DNA of 37,435 nt from Desulfobacteraceae bacterium (GCA_016743945.1 JADGFI010000047.1:1-37435), one strand, 5' to 3'; numbered from the stretch's first letter, positions 24,073-33,296 are shown. Made by a program: numbers and translations. The notes: a model not told the origin generated them from the letters alone.

Positions 24073-24112
24073 AACCGTTAGGGACGGTTGGATCTGCCAA
24101 AAAGAATGTTTA

Positions 24113-24151
24113 ACTTTTTTATCCTGCCTCAGGGCGGAATGATAAAAAAGT
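24113..24151. terminator. Hairpin after trmO
   Basis: Outer arms 24113-24123 and 24141-24151 are exact inverted copies (ACTTTTTTATC / GATAAAAAAGT). An inner 5-bp stem (24124-24128 with 24133-24137, one G-T pair) has a 4-base loop. It forms a long A/U-rich stem between the corrin operon and the phospholipase gene. Confidence 0.55.
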
Positions 24152-24172
24152 GCCTGTAAAGGCGCTTTTCTT
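24150..24172 (+). terminator. Intrinsic terminator with GTAA tetraloop
   Basis: A 6-bp stem (24150-24155 with 24160-24165, one G-T pair) closes a GTAA loop of the stable GNRA type. TTTTCTT follows. It overlaps the previous hairpin by 2 bases and would end the cbi-dgc-trmO transcript before pldA. Confidence 0.65.
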
Positions 24173-24207
24173 ATTCAATATGGGAACCTTTATAAAGGAG
24201 GCGTGCA

Positions 24208-25428
24208 ATGAAGAAAACACCACACAATTTGTCTCGTTTAAAGCAAGTCCCAAGGGTCTGGCTAGGGGTAACGATTTTAGGATTCATGCTTTGTATCCTG
24301 TCATACCCGGTTTTGGCACAGGAAGCCGGGGTGTTCATCGTCCCTCCCCAGGGAAATGTCATGGCCGGCCAGATGACCCGGTTTATCCTGTTTTTCCACA
24401 ATCCGGAGAAAAAAGCTATGACCACCGACGCCTACAACCGGGTCATGGTAACCATAAAAAAAGATAACAAGAAGATTGTTGTAGAGGCCACGCCTTTGGA
24501 TGCCGACCCGGATGCCCTGGTTACGATTCCGGGGAACGGATATGAAAAACGTGAATATAAGTTTCTACTGCCCCAGTCCATGGACGGTAATATCAGTATT
24601 TCTCTTCCTGAATTTGCTGCGGGTCCGGTATGGTTTGTCGCCCGAGAGATACCCATGAAGGACAGAACAGAGCAGCTTGCATTGAATGAAAAAGAAGCGA
24701 TTATTCATCCCCTTGCGAAATATTTGTCTCCCTATGAACCCATGTATTTTTTAGTGGGTGTTGATCCGGGACCTGAAAAAAGCAAATTCCAGATCAGTTT
24801 CAAGTATAAGATTTTCAATGCAAAAAAAAATGGTGGATGGAAATCTTTTTTGGACGGTATTCATCTCGCTTACACCCAGACCTCTTTCTGGGATCTTAGC
24901 TCTGATTCAGCCGCTTTTGAAGATACCAGTTATAAGCCTGAGTTATTTTACTTTATTCCCAAAATTGATCTGGGAATACCATTTATAAAAGCATTTGGTA
25001 TTCAAACCGGGTATCGGCATGAATCCAACGGAAAAGAAGGCGTCGATTCCAGAAGCACCAATTTTCTTTATATTGAACCCATCATGGCCTTTTCCCTGGG
25101 GAATAATTATTTTTTAAAGATAGCCCCAAGAGTCTGGACATATATCAATAATATCGATAGCACCAACGCGGATCTGGACCAATACAGGGGATATTTTAAA
25201 TTTCAGCTGAGTGCAGGAAATCTGGACGGTTTTATTCTGGACACCAACACCCATTGGGCTGACAAGGGTCCTAGTTTCCAGGTGGACTTAAGTTATCCGC
25301 TAAAGGTATTTAAAAAAGAGGTTGGGTTCTATCTGCACCTGCAGTATTTTAATGGATATGCAGAAACCCTTTTTCATTATAAGGAAAAAGATGAAAGTAT
25401 CAGACTGGGACTTTCCATTGTCAGGTAA
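24208..25428 (+). CDS. pldA: Outer-membrane phospholipase A (PldA-like)
   Basis: 406 residues. A signal peptide with hydrophobic core about 18-33 ends near PVLAQ (38). The N-terminal ~130 residues after it are an extra beta-rich periplasmic domain not found in E. coli PldA. Residues ~185-406 are the 12-strand barrel. The catalytic triad is visible as His271 and Ser273 (YRHESNGKEG) and Asn285 (DSRSTNFLYIEP), with the same 14-residue His-Asn spacing as E. coli. It hydrolyses outer-membrane phospholipids when active as a dimer with calcium. AAAGGAGG lies 7 bases before the ATG. Convergent with the exporter operon. Confidence 0.9.
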   Translation: MKKTPHNLSRLKQVPRVWLGVTILGFMLCILSYPVLAQEAGVFIVPPQGNVMAGQMTRFILFFHNPEKKAMTTDAYNRVMVTIKKDNKKIVVEATPLDADPDALVTIPGNGYEKREYKFLLPQSMDGNISISLPEFAAGPVWFVAREIPMKDRTEQLALNEKEAIIHPLAKYLSPYEPMYFLVGVDPGPEKSKFQISFKYKIFNAKKNGGWKSFLDGIHLAYTQTSFWDLSSDSAAFEDTSYKPELFYFIPKIDLGIPFIKAFGIQTGYRHESNGKEGVDSRSTNFLYIEPIMAFSLGNNYFLKIAPRVWTYINNIDSTNADLDQYRGYFKFQLSAGNLDGFILDTNTHWADKGPSFQVDLSYPLKVFKKEVGFYLHLQYFNGYAETLFHYKEKDESIRLGLSIVR

Positions 25429-25439
25429 GCATAAACGGT

Positions 25440-26567
25440 TTAGGACAGGGTTTTGCTGAACCGGGCCCAGGCAAGGGAAATGAAGGCGGCGGCAAGGGCT
25501 GCCTGACCGGCGATGGCCGGCCAGAGGACATTTATGCCCACCCCTTTCATCACGATTCCCCGAAGAATTTCCAGATACCAGCGCATGGGATTCAGACAGG
25601 TGGCATACTGGACCAGGTCGGGCATGTTTTTGATGGGAAACATGAATCCGGACAGCATGACACAGGGCATTAAAATTAAAAAGCTGGTGAGCATGGCCTG
25701 CTGCTGGGTGGATGAAGAGGCACTGATCAAAAGCGCAATCCCCATGTTTCCGAACAGATAGAGGCCTGAAAGCCCGTAGAGCAGCATAAGGCTTCCCTTG
25801 ACCTGGATGCCAAAGACCATGAAGGCCACCACCAGCATGATGGTCATGGAAATGAAGCTTGTGACCATATAGGGAAGGGTTTTGCCCAGGATAAATTCTA
25901 TTTTGCGGATGGGGGTCACCATGACCTGCTCAATGGTGCCGATCTCTTTTTCTTTGACAATGCCGATGCTGGTCAGAAGCAGGCTGAAAATAAAGAGCAT
26001 CACGGCAATAAGCGAGGGAACAAAATAGTAGCGACTCTCCTGGTTTGCATTGTACCAGGCCCGGGTTACGGGGGCAACCAGTGGCGGCATGGGGGGGATC
26101 CCTAGCTTTTCCATCCGTCGTTCAAGTTTTCGGCTGGCATAGGCCTGGATGATACTGTTGGCATATCCCTGGACAATGGCCGTGGTGTTGGCATCTGTGC
26201 CGTCTGTCAATACCTGGACCTTGGCCGTTGCCCCTTGGTCAATGGTTCGTTCAAAATTTGAGGGGATGTAAATCACTGCTCTGACGATGGCCTGGTCCAG
26301 CAGATCGACAATTTCCCGCTGGGACAGGATTTTGTGAACAATCTGAAAATAGCCGCCGGCAGTAAACTCTTTGATCAATTCCCGGGAAGAGACCGTTTTG
26401 TCCATGTCCAGCACGGCGGTTCGAATGTCGGTCACATCCGTGGTCAGGGCAAAGGCCATCACCACCATCTGGATCACGGGCATCCCAAAGATCACCGCCC
26501 GCATGCGCGGATCCCGGAGCATTTGCAAAAATTCTTTGACAAGCATTTGTTTTAGGCGGTGGATCAT
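25440..26567 (-). CDS. ybhR: ABC-2 exporter permease, YbhR-like
   Basis: 375 residues, ABC-2 type membrane subunit. The N-terminal LKQMLVKEFLQMLRDPRMRAVIFGMPVIQMVVMAFAL holds the first span. A large periplasmic domain (about 45-175) follows, then five spans at about 180-370 with the typical EKEIGTIEQVMVTPIRKIEFILGK coupling helix and SGFMFPIKNMPDLVQY loop. Last gene of the exporter operon, 2 bases after its partner permease. The two permeases should form a heterodimer driven by the YbhF-like ATPase. Confidence 0.92.
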   Translation of the reverse strand: MIHRLKQMLVKEFLQMLRDPRMRAVIFGMPVIQMVVMAFALTTDVTDIRTAVLDMDKTVSSRELIKEFTAGGYFQIVHKILSQREIVDLLDQAIVRAVIYIPSNFERTIDQGATAKVQVLTDGTDANTTAIVQGYANSIIQAYASRKLERRMEKLGIPPMPPLVAPVTRAWYNANQESRYYFVPSLIAVMLFIFSLLLTSIGIVKEKEIGTIEQVMVTPIRKIEFILGKTLPYMVTSFISMTIMLVVAFMVFGIQVKGSLMLLYGLSGLYLFGNMGIALLISASSSTQQQAMLTSFLILMPCVMLSGFMFPIKNMPDLVQYATCLNPMRWYLEILRGIVMKGVGINVLWPAIAGQAALAAAFISLAWARFSKTLS

Positions 26568-26569
26568 TT

Positions 26570-27703
26570 TTATTCCAGTTTGAATTTAAATTTACGATGG
26601 GCCAAAACGATCATGAAAAGGGCATAGACGGAAAGCAGCAGGGCATCCAGCCAGAGAATCTCAAGGCCGATGCCTTTTAGATAAATCCCCCGCAGGATGG
26701 CAATAAAATATCGGGCCGGCACAATATAGGTGATGCACTGGATGGGGCCGGGCATATTTTCAATGGCAAATACAAATCCGCTCAGGATAAGGGTGGGCAG
26801 ATAGCCGGACACAATGGCAATCTGGTTGGCCAGCACCTGGGATTTTAAGATAATGCTTAAACTCATTCCCCAGAAAAGGGCGCCGGTGAGAAAAATAGCG
26901 GCCATGGCAAACAGCAGGCCTGCAGCGCCCACAATGGGCACATTAAACAGCCATTTGCCCATGGCAACGGCAATGGCCACATCAAGCATGCCGATGACAA
27001 AATAGGGGATCACCTTGCCGATGATCAGCTCAGGCCCTTTCAAAGGGGTGGAAATGAGCTGTTCCATGGTGCCGGTTTCCCATTCTCTGGCAATGGTGAC
27101 AGAGGTGAGCATGGCGGCAATCACCACCATGACAATGGCGATGATCCCGGGGATGATCACATTCTGGCTTCGCAGATCCGGGTTGTACCAGGACCTAGCA
27201 ACCATTTCCACCGGGGGCAATAAATTGGCCCTGCCGGCGAGCTGCATTCGTTTTGCCGTGATATCCGATGAATAGATCATGGCCACTGTGCTGGCATACC
27301 CCATGGCAAGGCGCGAGGTGTTGGCATCGCTGCCGTCCCCGATTATCTGGATAACCCCAGGTTTTTGGGCAATAATTTTTTTGGCAAAATCAGAAGGGAT
27401 CACAATGGCGACCATGGCAGTTCCCCTGTCCAGGGCCAGCTGCAAGGCCTTATAATTGTCATGAAAACCTAGGATGGAAAAATAGGGGGACCCTGAATAC
27501 AGGGCGAGAAGATCCCGACTCTGTGAGCTTTGGGACTGGTCCCAGACCACGGTGGGTACTTTGCGCAGGTCCAGGGTCAGGGCATACCCGAAGAGCATTA
27601 TCAGTATTACGGGGATGGCAAGCGAGAGAAACAGGCTGCGCCAGTCCCTTACCACATGGATGAACTCTTTTTTCGCAACGGCCAAAAGGCGTTGAAGTTT
27701 CAT
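26570..27703 (-). CDS. ybhS: ABC-2 exporter permease, YbhS-like
   Basis: 377 residues, the second ABC-2 membrane subunit with the same layout as the next gene: one N-terminal span (VAKKEFIHVVRDWRSLFLSLAIPVILIMLFG), a large external domain, then five spans. The coupling region is REWETGTMEQLISTPLKGPELIIGK. The loop before the last span is SGFVFAIENMPGPIQ. Its start overlaps the ATPase stop (TGATG), so it is translationally coupled. Also homologous to its neighbour, so the pair arose by duplication. Confidence 0.92.
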   Translation of the reverse strand: MKLQRLLAVAKKEFIHVVRDWRSLFLSLAIPVILIMLFGYALTLDLRKVPTVVWDQSQSSQSRDLLALYSGSPYFSILGFHDNYKALQLALDRGTAMVAIVIPSDFAKKIIAQKPGVIQIIGDGSDANTSRLAMGYASTVAMIYSSDITAKRMQLAGRANLLPPVEMVARSWYNPDLRSQNVIIPGIIAIVMVVIAAMLTSVTIAREWETGTMEQLISTPLKGPELIIGKVIPYFVIGMLDVAIAVAMGKWLFNVPIVGAAGLLFAMAAIFLTGALFWGMSLSIILKSQVLANQIAIVSGYLPTLILSGFVFAIENMPGPIQCITYIVPARYFIAILRGIYLKGIGLEILWLDALLLSVYALFMIVLAHRKFKFKLE

Positions 27704-29733
27704 CAGCGGGTCTCCTGATATTTTTCCGGCACCGCCCCTTGGTTGCGGTCATCTTCTTCGATCAGGGAAATAAAGACATCTTCCATGCCCGGCAGAATTT
27801 TTTCAATTTTATAGTCTGTTATCTTCAGGTCCAAAAGTTTTTGGCAGATTGACCTTTGGGCCAGAACCGCATCCCGGGTGACCACATGGAGACCGGCACC
27901 GAACAGTGCCACATCCCTGACCCCTTTAAGATCGGTAAGTTTTTCCACCAAGGCCTGGGGGGCATCACACCGTAAGTCCAGAATCTGTTCATGCATCTTT
28001 TGTGTCTTCAGCTCCATGGGGGTTCCCATGGCAATCATCCGGCCCTTGTAAATCAAGGCGATGCGATCGCAGTATTCGGCCTCTTCCATATAGTGGGTGG
28101 ACATAAAGACTGTGGTACCTTGGTCTGCCATGGTGTAAATAAGATCCCAGAATTGGCGCCGGCTGATGGGGTCAACCCCCGAGGTGGGTTCATCTAAAAA
28201 AAGGATGGGCGGTTCATGGAGGATGGCACAGGCAAGGGCCAGCCTTTGTTTCCACCCTACGCTTAAATTTTTTGTCAGGGTTTTCCCGTGGCCCACGAGA
28301 CCGGCCATTTCCATGGCCCATGCCCTTCTGTCGTTCATGGCCCGGCCCCTGAGACCGTAGATGCCGCCATAAAATTGGATGTTTTCCTGAACCGTTAGAT
28401 CTTCGTACAGGGAAAATTTTTGGCTCATATATCCAATTTCTTGTTTTATTTCTTCTGTCTGGGTATAAATGTCATGGTTGGCAACACTTCCCCGGCCGAA
28501 ACTTGGGGTGAGCAGTCCGCAGAGCATGCGGATGGTGGTGCTTTTTCCGGCACCATTGGGTCCTATAAATCCAAAAATTTCCCCCCTTGGAACCTCAAAG
28601 CTTAGGTCATCAACGGCAGTAAAACTGCCAAAAACCCGGGTGAGGTTTTCCGCCCGGACCGCCGTGCCACCGGATATCCGGTCGGGTGTTCGATCCTTTT
28701 TTTCGGGGGCCGCTTGACCAGGAGTTTGACCGGCAGGGGCACAGTGAAGGGGCTGGGAAAGCGGGTCAACGGGGGTTTTTGTGGACATCATGCTGACAAA
28801 GACATCCTCCAGGGTGGGCAGGGCCTGTTTGATCTCATCAAGTCTAAGTTCGGCAGCTTGAATCAGGCTTTGGGCTTTTTTCTGGGTTTCTTGGATTTGC
28901 TGACTGACAATGTGCACGGTATCTCCGAATACATTGACATCCAGGCCGGGTAATTGGCCTGCCAGCAGTTTGTTGATTTTTCTGGCGTCCGGGCTTTTGA
29001 TGGTGAGCACAGCACCCTTCATTAAGCTTTTTATTTGACCGGGAGTTCCCGTGGCCAGCAGGGTTCCCTGGTCTAAAAGCCCGATTCTGTCGCAGCGTTC
29101 GGCTTCATCCAGGTAGGCCGTTGTCACAAGTATCGTGACCCCTTGTTTGACAATTTTGTATAAAATTCGCCAAAAATCCCTTCTGCTCACAGGATCTACC
29201 CCGTTGGTGGGTTCATCCAGCAGCAGTACCGTCGGGGTATGGATCAGGGCGCAGATCAGTTGGAGTTTTTGTTTCATTCCCCCGGACAGATCCTGGGCTC
29301 TTCTTTGTTGGAAGGGCTGCATCTGGCTGAATCCCAGAAGTTCGTCAATGCGGGTTTTGCGCCCAGCCTTGGGGACCCCGTACAGATCGGCATAAAAGGA
29401 GATATTTTCCCCCACGGTCAGATCCGGATAAAGGCCGAATCGCTGGCTCATATAGGCCAGGTGTTTTTTTACATGGGAGGCTTGGGTCTTTGTGTCAAAG
29501 CCTGCCAGAAAAGCGGTTCCACAACTAGGGTCCATGATGCTGGCCAGCATGCGAAGGGTGGTGGTCTTGCCGGCGCCGTCGGGCCCCACAATGCCGAAGA
29601 TTTCTCCTTGTTTGACCTGAAAGCTGACCTGGTCCACGGCCACAAGATTGCCGAAGCGTTTGGTCAGGTCCCGGGCCTCAATCTGGACATCAATGGCCAG
29701 TTTTTTTTTAGTTTCAATTATATGGGGGACCAT
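27703..29733 (-). CDS. ybhF: Dual ABC exporter ATPase, YbhF-like
   Basis: 676 residues from the ATG at 29733. The open frame runs further upstream inside ybhG and is not used. Two ATPase domains are joined by a linker. The first (about 15-310) has Walker A VGPDGAGKTTTLRML, signature LSGGMKQKLQL and Walker B LLLDEPTNGVD. The second (about 355-600) has IGPNGAGKSTTIRML, signature LSVGWKQRLAL (the second Gly changed to Val) and FLDEPTSGVD. The end resembles the DUF4162-type tail of drug exporters. The start follows the adaptor stop after one base (TAAaATG). It powers export through the two following permeases. Confidence 0.93.
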   Translation of the reverse strand: MVPHIIETKKKLAIDVQIEARDLTKRFGNLVAVDQVSFQVKQGEIFGIVGPDGAGKTTTLRMLASIMDPSCGTAFLAGFDTKTQASHVKKHLAYMSQRFGLYPDLTVGENISFYADLYGVPKAGRKTRIDELLGFSQMQPFQQRRAQDLSGGMKQKLQLICALIHTPTVLLLDEPTNGVDPVSRRDFWRILYKIVKQGVTILVTTAYLDEAERCDRIGLLDQGTLLATGTPGQIKSLMKGAVLTIKSPDARKINKLLAGQLPGLDVNVFGDTVHIVSQQIQETQKKAQSLIQAAELRLDEIKQALPTLEDVFVSMMSTKTPVDPLSQPLHCAPAGQTPGQAAPEKKDRTPDRISGGTAVRAENLTRVFGSFTAVDDLSFEVPRGEIFGFIGPNGAGKSTTIRMLCGLLTPSFGRGSVANHDIYTQTEEIKQEIGYMSQKFSLYEDLTVQENIQFYGGIYGLRGRAMNDRRAWAMEMAGLVGHGKTLTKNLSVGWKQRLALACAILHEPPILFLDEPTSGVDPISRRQFWDLIYTMADQGTTVFMSTHYMEEAEYCDRIALIYKGRMIAMGTPMELKTQKMHEQILDLRCDAPQALVEKLTDLKGVRDVALFGAGLHVVTRDAVLAQRSICQKLLDLKITDYKIEKILPGMEDVFISLIEEDDRNQGAVPEKYQETR

Positions 29734-29734
29734 T

Positions 29735-30922
29735 TTAATTGACAGACAATGAAATAAGGGCGTCTGCCGGCATCCCGGGTTTGAGTTCCCCATCAGGGTT
29801 GGCCAGGTCTATTTTTATTCTGAACATTAGTTTTACCCGTTCTTCAAAGGTCTGGACCGCTTTGGGGGTAAACTCTGCCTGGCTGCTGATAAAGGACAAA
29901 ACGCCCGAATAATGTTTGCCCGGAAAAGAATCAATGGTGACCGCTACCTTGTTTTTGAGGCGTATCCGGCCCAGGTCCTTTTCATTGATAAAGGCTCTCA
30001 GCCAGGGGTGGTCAAGAGCCCCCAGGGTCACCACCGGGGTGGAAGGGTTCAGATATTCTCCGGGTTCTGCAGACCGGGTCAGGATCACCCCTGCCATGGG
30101 GGCGAACAGTTTTGTATAGGACAATTGTTGTTTGGCCTGGTTTACGGTTTGGTCTGCCTGATCGACCAGGGCTTTGGCCTGGTCGATTTTTTCTTTTCTC
30201 GGACCTATCTTGACCAGGGCATATTCAGCTTCGACTTGGGCCAGGCTGGCTTTCGCCCGTTCAATCTGTTCGGATCTGGGGCCTTCCCTGCGAAGGGAGA
30301 GGGCCTGGCGGGCCGTATTAACCCGTGAGGTGGCCTGGGTCAGCTTGTTTTGGGCGACCTCATATTGGGTCCGGTATAGTTCAAAATCCCGCTGGGTTGC
30401 ATTCTTCCCCTTGAAAAGGGTAGAAAACCGTTCATGGTCTTCCTTTGCCTGTATCAGCTGAGACCGGGCTGATTTTGCTTCGGCCAGGGCTGTCTCCAGA
30501 TTTGATCTGGCGGTTTCAATCTCCTGGTTCCGGCTTCCCCGGGTCAGTTCCAGAACCATCTGCCGGGCCGCAGAAACTTTTGCATCTGCCAATAGGATCT
30601 CTTCGGGACGGCTGCCTGCCAAAAGTTCGGAAAAGACAGATCTTGCCCTGGTAAGATTTGCCTGGGCAAGGCGCAGACCAATTTTCTGGTCCTCATTTTC
30701 CATTTCTGCCAGCAACCCCCCTTTGCGGATGGTATCGCCTTCCGCCACAAAGCAGGTTTCAAGCCTTCCGGCAATTTTGAAGCCCAATCGGGCATCGGTC
30801 ACCTCTATATTTCCAGACACCCTGAGGGTATTGGTATCGATTTTTGGTGTGACGAACCAGCGCCAGGATATGACAGCGGCAATGATCAATCCAAAAAGGA
30901 TCAAGGGCCATGTCTTTTTCAT
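29735..30922 (-). CDS. ybhG: HlyD-family membrane-fusion (adaptor) protein, YbhG-like
   Basis: 395 residues. One N-terminal membrane anchor (about 5-22) is followed by a lipoyl-like half (about 35-75), a long coiled coil (about 80-265), the second lipoyl half (APMAGVILTRSAEPGEYLNP) and a beta-barrel domain. In the coiled coil the motif G(S/P)RxxxI occurs four times (103-109, 129-135, 214-220, 240-246), so the hairpin is built from repeats and is longer than in E. coli YbhG (332 residues). It bridges the inner-membrane transporter to the cell exterior, probably with a TolC-like outer channel encoded elsewhere. Start overlaps the regulator stop by 4 bases. Confidence 0.92.
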   Translation of the reverse strand: MKKTWPLILFGLIIAAVISWRWFVTPKIDTNTLRVSGNIEVTDARLGFKIAGRLETCFVAEGDTIRKGGLLAEMENEDQKIGLRLAQANLTRARSVFSELLAGSRPEEILLADAKVSAARQMVLELTRGSRNQEIETARSNLETALAEAKSARSQLIQAKEDHERFSTLFKGKNATQRDFELYRTQYEVAQNKLTQATSRVNTARQALSLRREGPRSEQIERAKASLAQVEAEYALVKIGPRKEKIDQAKALVDQADQTVNQAKQQLSYTKLFAPMAGVILTRSAEPGEYLNPSTPVVTLGALDHPWLRAFINEKDLGRIRLKNKVAVTIDSFPGKHYSGVLSFISSQAEFTPKAVQTFEERVKLMFRIKIDLANPDGELKPGMPADALISLSVN

Positions 30923-31575
30923 GGTGTCTCCAGAATGTCTATTGTCGTAATATCGGTGTTGTTTATCTGTTGAATGCCGCCCAGGGAAAACAGGAACACA
31001 TGGTCTGCCAAACGGTCAAGGTTTTGCTGGGTGGGCATAAATGCAGGTGCGATCCGCTTAATGATGGGGCTTGCAAAGGCATAGTAGACACATTGGCCGA
31101 TAATGCTGATGGCACAGGCAAGCTGTTTGTCCTTGTCCGCTTTGTCCGGGGACAACTCTGCGATAATGGATACCAGCATCTGTTTATGGGGGGTGATATA
31201 GGTCTCCACAATATTTTCAAATGCCGGCGTGGGCTCAAAAAACTCCCGGGCGATGAGTTTTCCCCTGCCGCTGATGCCGCCCCATCCCTCATTGCTTAAG
31301 AATCGATAGAACATTTTATGGATAAATGTTCGTAATCGTTGTTCCGGGCCCTTGTCATTATCTGTTTCCCCATCGGCGGGAAAGCGTTGAAACCCTTTTG
31401 AAAAGGTATCCTCAAGCACGGCAAGGTAGAGCCCTTGTTTGTCCCTGAAATGATAGTTGATGGCCGCCACATTGGCCTGGGCGGCTGTGGCTATTTTCCG
31501 GATGGTGGCGGCTTTAAATCCATCCTGGCCGAAAATTTCACCGGCCGCATTCATGATTCTTTTTTTTGTGGGCAT
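30919..31575 (-). CDS. cecR: CecR-type TetR-family regulator of the exporter operon
   Basis: 218 residues from the ATG at 31575, which has AAAGGAG 4-5 bases upstream; the frame extends to 31605 without a ribosome site. The N-terminal helix-turn-helix (TIRKIATAAQANVAAINYHFRDKQGLYLAVL) spans about 23-53. The C-terminal domain matches the CecR/YbiH type (GRGKLIAREFFEPTPAFENIV, and CAISIIGQCVYYAFA). In E. coli CecR controls ybhGFSR, and here it is the first gene of the same operon. It likely represses through the palindrome in its own promoter. The ligand is unknown, though cephalosporin and chloramphenicol phenotypes are known for the E. coli system. Confidence 0.9.
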   Translation of the reverse strand: MPTKKRIMNAAGEIFGQDGFKAATIRKIATAAQANVAAINYHFRDKQGLYLAVLEDTFSKGFQRFPADGETDNDKGPEQRLRTFIHKMFYRFLSNEGWGGISGRGKLIAREFFEPTPAFENIVETYITPHKQMLVSIIAELSPDKADKDKQLACAISIIGQCVYYAFASPIIKRIAPAFMPTQQNLDRLADHVFLFSLGGIQQINNTDITTIDILETP

Positions 31576-31595
31576 GGGGCTCCTTTCATACAAAA

Positions 31596-31636
31596 ATAGT
31601 TTCAAACAAATGAATAAAACATTTGTTTGAAACTAT
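31596..31636. promoter_or_regulatory. Perfect 17-bp-arm palindrome, probable CecR operator
   Basis: The arms 31596-31612 and 31620-31636 are exact inverted copies around a 7-base spacer (aataaaa). The core is AGTTTCAAACAAATG and its inverse. It lies 21 bases before the regulator start and covers the -10 region of the proposed minus-strand promoter. Two-fold symmetry of this length fits TetR dimer binding and autoregulation. Confidence 0.75.
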
Positions 31637-31644
31637 CAAGTCAA
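31614..31644 (-). promoter_or_regulatory. Promoter of the cecR-ybhGFSR operon
   Basis: On the minus strand, TTGACT at 31644-31639 and TTTTAT at 31619-31614 with a 19-base spacer, longer than ideal. The -10 falls in the centre of the palindrome, so a bound regulator would block it. Confidence 0.45.
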
Positions 31645-31679
31645 ATTTTGAAACGCCCCTTAATTCTCTTGTCTGTGCA

Positions 31680-32519
31680 TTATTTAAACTGGTTGTGGGC
31701 CACCAGCAGCACCAGGTAAACTGCACCGCTGAATACAATGATGGTGGGGCCCGAAGATAGACTGAAGGAATAACTCAGGGCGAGACCTGTCCAGGTGAAA
31801 AGGGCGCAGAAAATGACGGAATAGACCATCATTTGCCAGAGTCGTCGGGCATAAAAGGAGGCGATGGCTGGAGGAATGGTGAGCAGGGCAATGACCAGAA
31901 CAATGCCCACAATCCGGACCAGAAGAACCACGGTCAACGCGGTCAGCACCAGGAGAAACATATAAAAAAAACTGGTGTTTATTCCCCGAAGATTGGTGAA
32001 TTCATTGTCAAAACATACTCCGAAAAACCGGTTGAAAAAAAGAATACAAATCCCGACCACCAAAAGATCCAAACAAATGACAAAGATGAGATCCCGGGAG
32101 GAAATCAGCAGAATATCCCCAAACAGATAGGAGGTCAGGTTGAAATATCCCGGGGTTCGGTCAATAAAGAGGATTCCTGCGGCCATACCCACAGCCCAAA
32201 TGGTTCCGATGATGGTGTCTTCCCTCTCCTTGGCATAGATACTGACAAATCCTACAATCAGCGCCGACAGCACCGCGGCAAAAATAGCCCCCAAGAGGGG
32301 GTCTGCCCAGGCAAACCCCATTCTCACCTGGAGGTACAGTGCAAGGCCGATGCCGCCGAAGACAGAATGGGAGATGGCCCCGGCCAGGTAGCCGATGCGT
32401 TTGGTGGTGACAAAGGTGCCGATGATGCCAAAGGCGATGGAGGCAAGCCCCCCCATGATCATGGATAATTGTAAAAATTGGTTGTCCGGGTCGGCCAGGG
32501 CATTGAAAAACTCAATCAT
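31680..32519 (-). CDS. znuB: Metal (zinc/manganese) ABC importer permease, ZnuB-like
   Basis: 279 residues, ABC-3 family with about 8 membrane spans. Typical elements are TTKRIGYLAGAISHSVFGGIG near the N-terminus (coupling helix and conserved His) and RIVGIVLVIALLTIPPAIA toward the end. It moves a divalent metal across the inner membrane with the ATPase encoded just upstream, whose stop it overlaps by 8 bases. Zinc is the most likely substrate, from the partner binding protein; manganese cannot be excluded. Last gene of the znuACB-like operon. Confidence 0.92.
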   Translation of the reverse strand: MIEFFNALADPDNQFLQLSMIMGGLASIAFGIIGTFVTTKRIGYLAGAISHSVFGGIGLALYLQVRMGFAWADPLLGAIFAAVLSALIVGFVSIYAKEREDTIIGTIWAVGMAAGILFIDRTPGYFNLTSYLFGDILLISSRDLIFVICLDLLVVGICILFFNRFFGVCFDNEFTNLRGINTSFFYMFLLVLTALTVVLLVRIVGIVLVIALLTIPPAIASFYARRLWQMMVYSVIFCALFTWTGLALSYSFSLSSGPTIIVFSGAVYLVLLVAHNQFK

Positions 32520-33267
32520 GGCAATGCCCTCCTTCGCTGCAGCGGTGGTCGTGGCGGACCATTTTCAGATCCCCGTGGTAGATATCCTTGATCAGGGCGC
32601 CATCTATCAATGTGGTGGGGTGGATAACCACCTGGCGGTTTACACAGATAACACTTTTAACATATTTTGAGACAAAACCCAGATCATGGGAAACCAGAAG
32701 GATGGTCATATTTGTGTTCAGTTTCTGGAGAATGGAAAACAGATTTTTTTCTGTTTCCTGGTCCACATTGGCAGTGGGTTCATCCAACAGCAGGATGGAA
32801 GGATTGCTGCACAAGGCTCTTGCAATCAAAACCCGCTGCTTCTGGCCCCCGGATAATTCGCTGAATCCTGTGTGGATGTGGGGAGCCATGTCCACCTCAT
32901 CAATGGCAATGCAAGCTTTTTCTTTGTCCTGTTTGGAAAACCAGAGCTTTTTTTTACCAAGCCTTCCCATGAGTACCACATCCATAACAGTTGCCGGAAA
33001 ATTCATGTCAAGGTTGGCGTACTGGGGCATGTACCCAACTTTTTCCCTGGCCTGTTCCGGTGGGGCTCCAAATATACGGATTTTTCCTGTGGTCGGTTTG
33101 ATGAGTCCCAGCATCAGCTTGAGAAGGGTGGTCTTCCCTCCCCCGTTGGGTCCGACAATGCTGGCAAACTCTCCATTGGTTACCTGGAGATTCACGTCTT
33201 CAAGTATCGGTCGTTTATGGTAGGAAAACGAGATATTTTCAAAAATAATGGCAGGGGCAATGGTCAT
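32512..33267 (-). CDS. znuC: Metal ABC importer ATPase, ZnuC-like
   Basis: 251 residues, single ATPase domain. Walker A is VGPNGGGKTTLLKLM, the Q-loop is VGYMPQYANLD, the signature is FSELSGGQKQRVLIARAL and Walker B is LLLDEPTANVD, followed by the switch His in LLVSHDLGFV. The last ~25 residues are rich in His and Cys (DHRCSEGGHCHD), a possible metal-sensing or buffering tail. AAGGA lies 6-7 bases before the ATG. Confidence 0.93.
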   Translation of the reverse strand: MTIAPAIIFENISFSYHKRPILEDVNLQVTNGEFASIVGPNGGGKTTLLKLMLGLIKPTTGKIRIFGAPPEQAREKVGYMPQYANLDMNFPATVMDVVLMGRLGKKKLWFSKQDKEKACIAIDEVDMAPHIHTGFSELSGGQKQRVLIARALCSNPSILLLDEPTANVDQETEKNLFSILQKLNTNMTILLVSHDLGFVSKYVKSVICVNRQVVIHPTTLIDGALIKDIYHGDLKMVRHDHRCSEGGHCHD

Positions 33268-33296
33268 AAATTTTCCTTGTTTTGGAAGGCCTTTTT

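Noticed and set aside
31833..32468. 211-codon plus-strand frame opposite znuB
   Set aside because: Composition is that of an antisense shadow (rich in Gly, Asn, Gln, Lys) and it lies wholly within a clear transporter gene.
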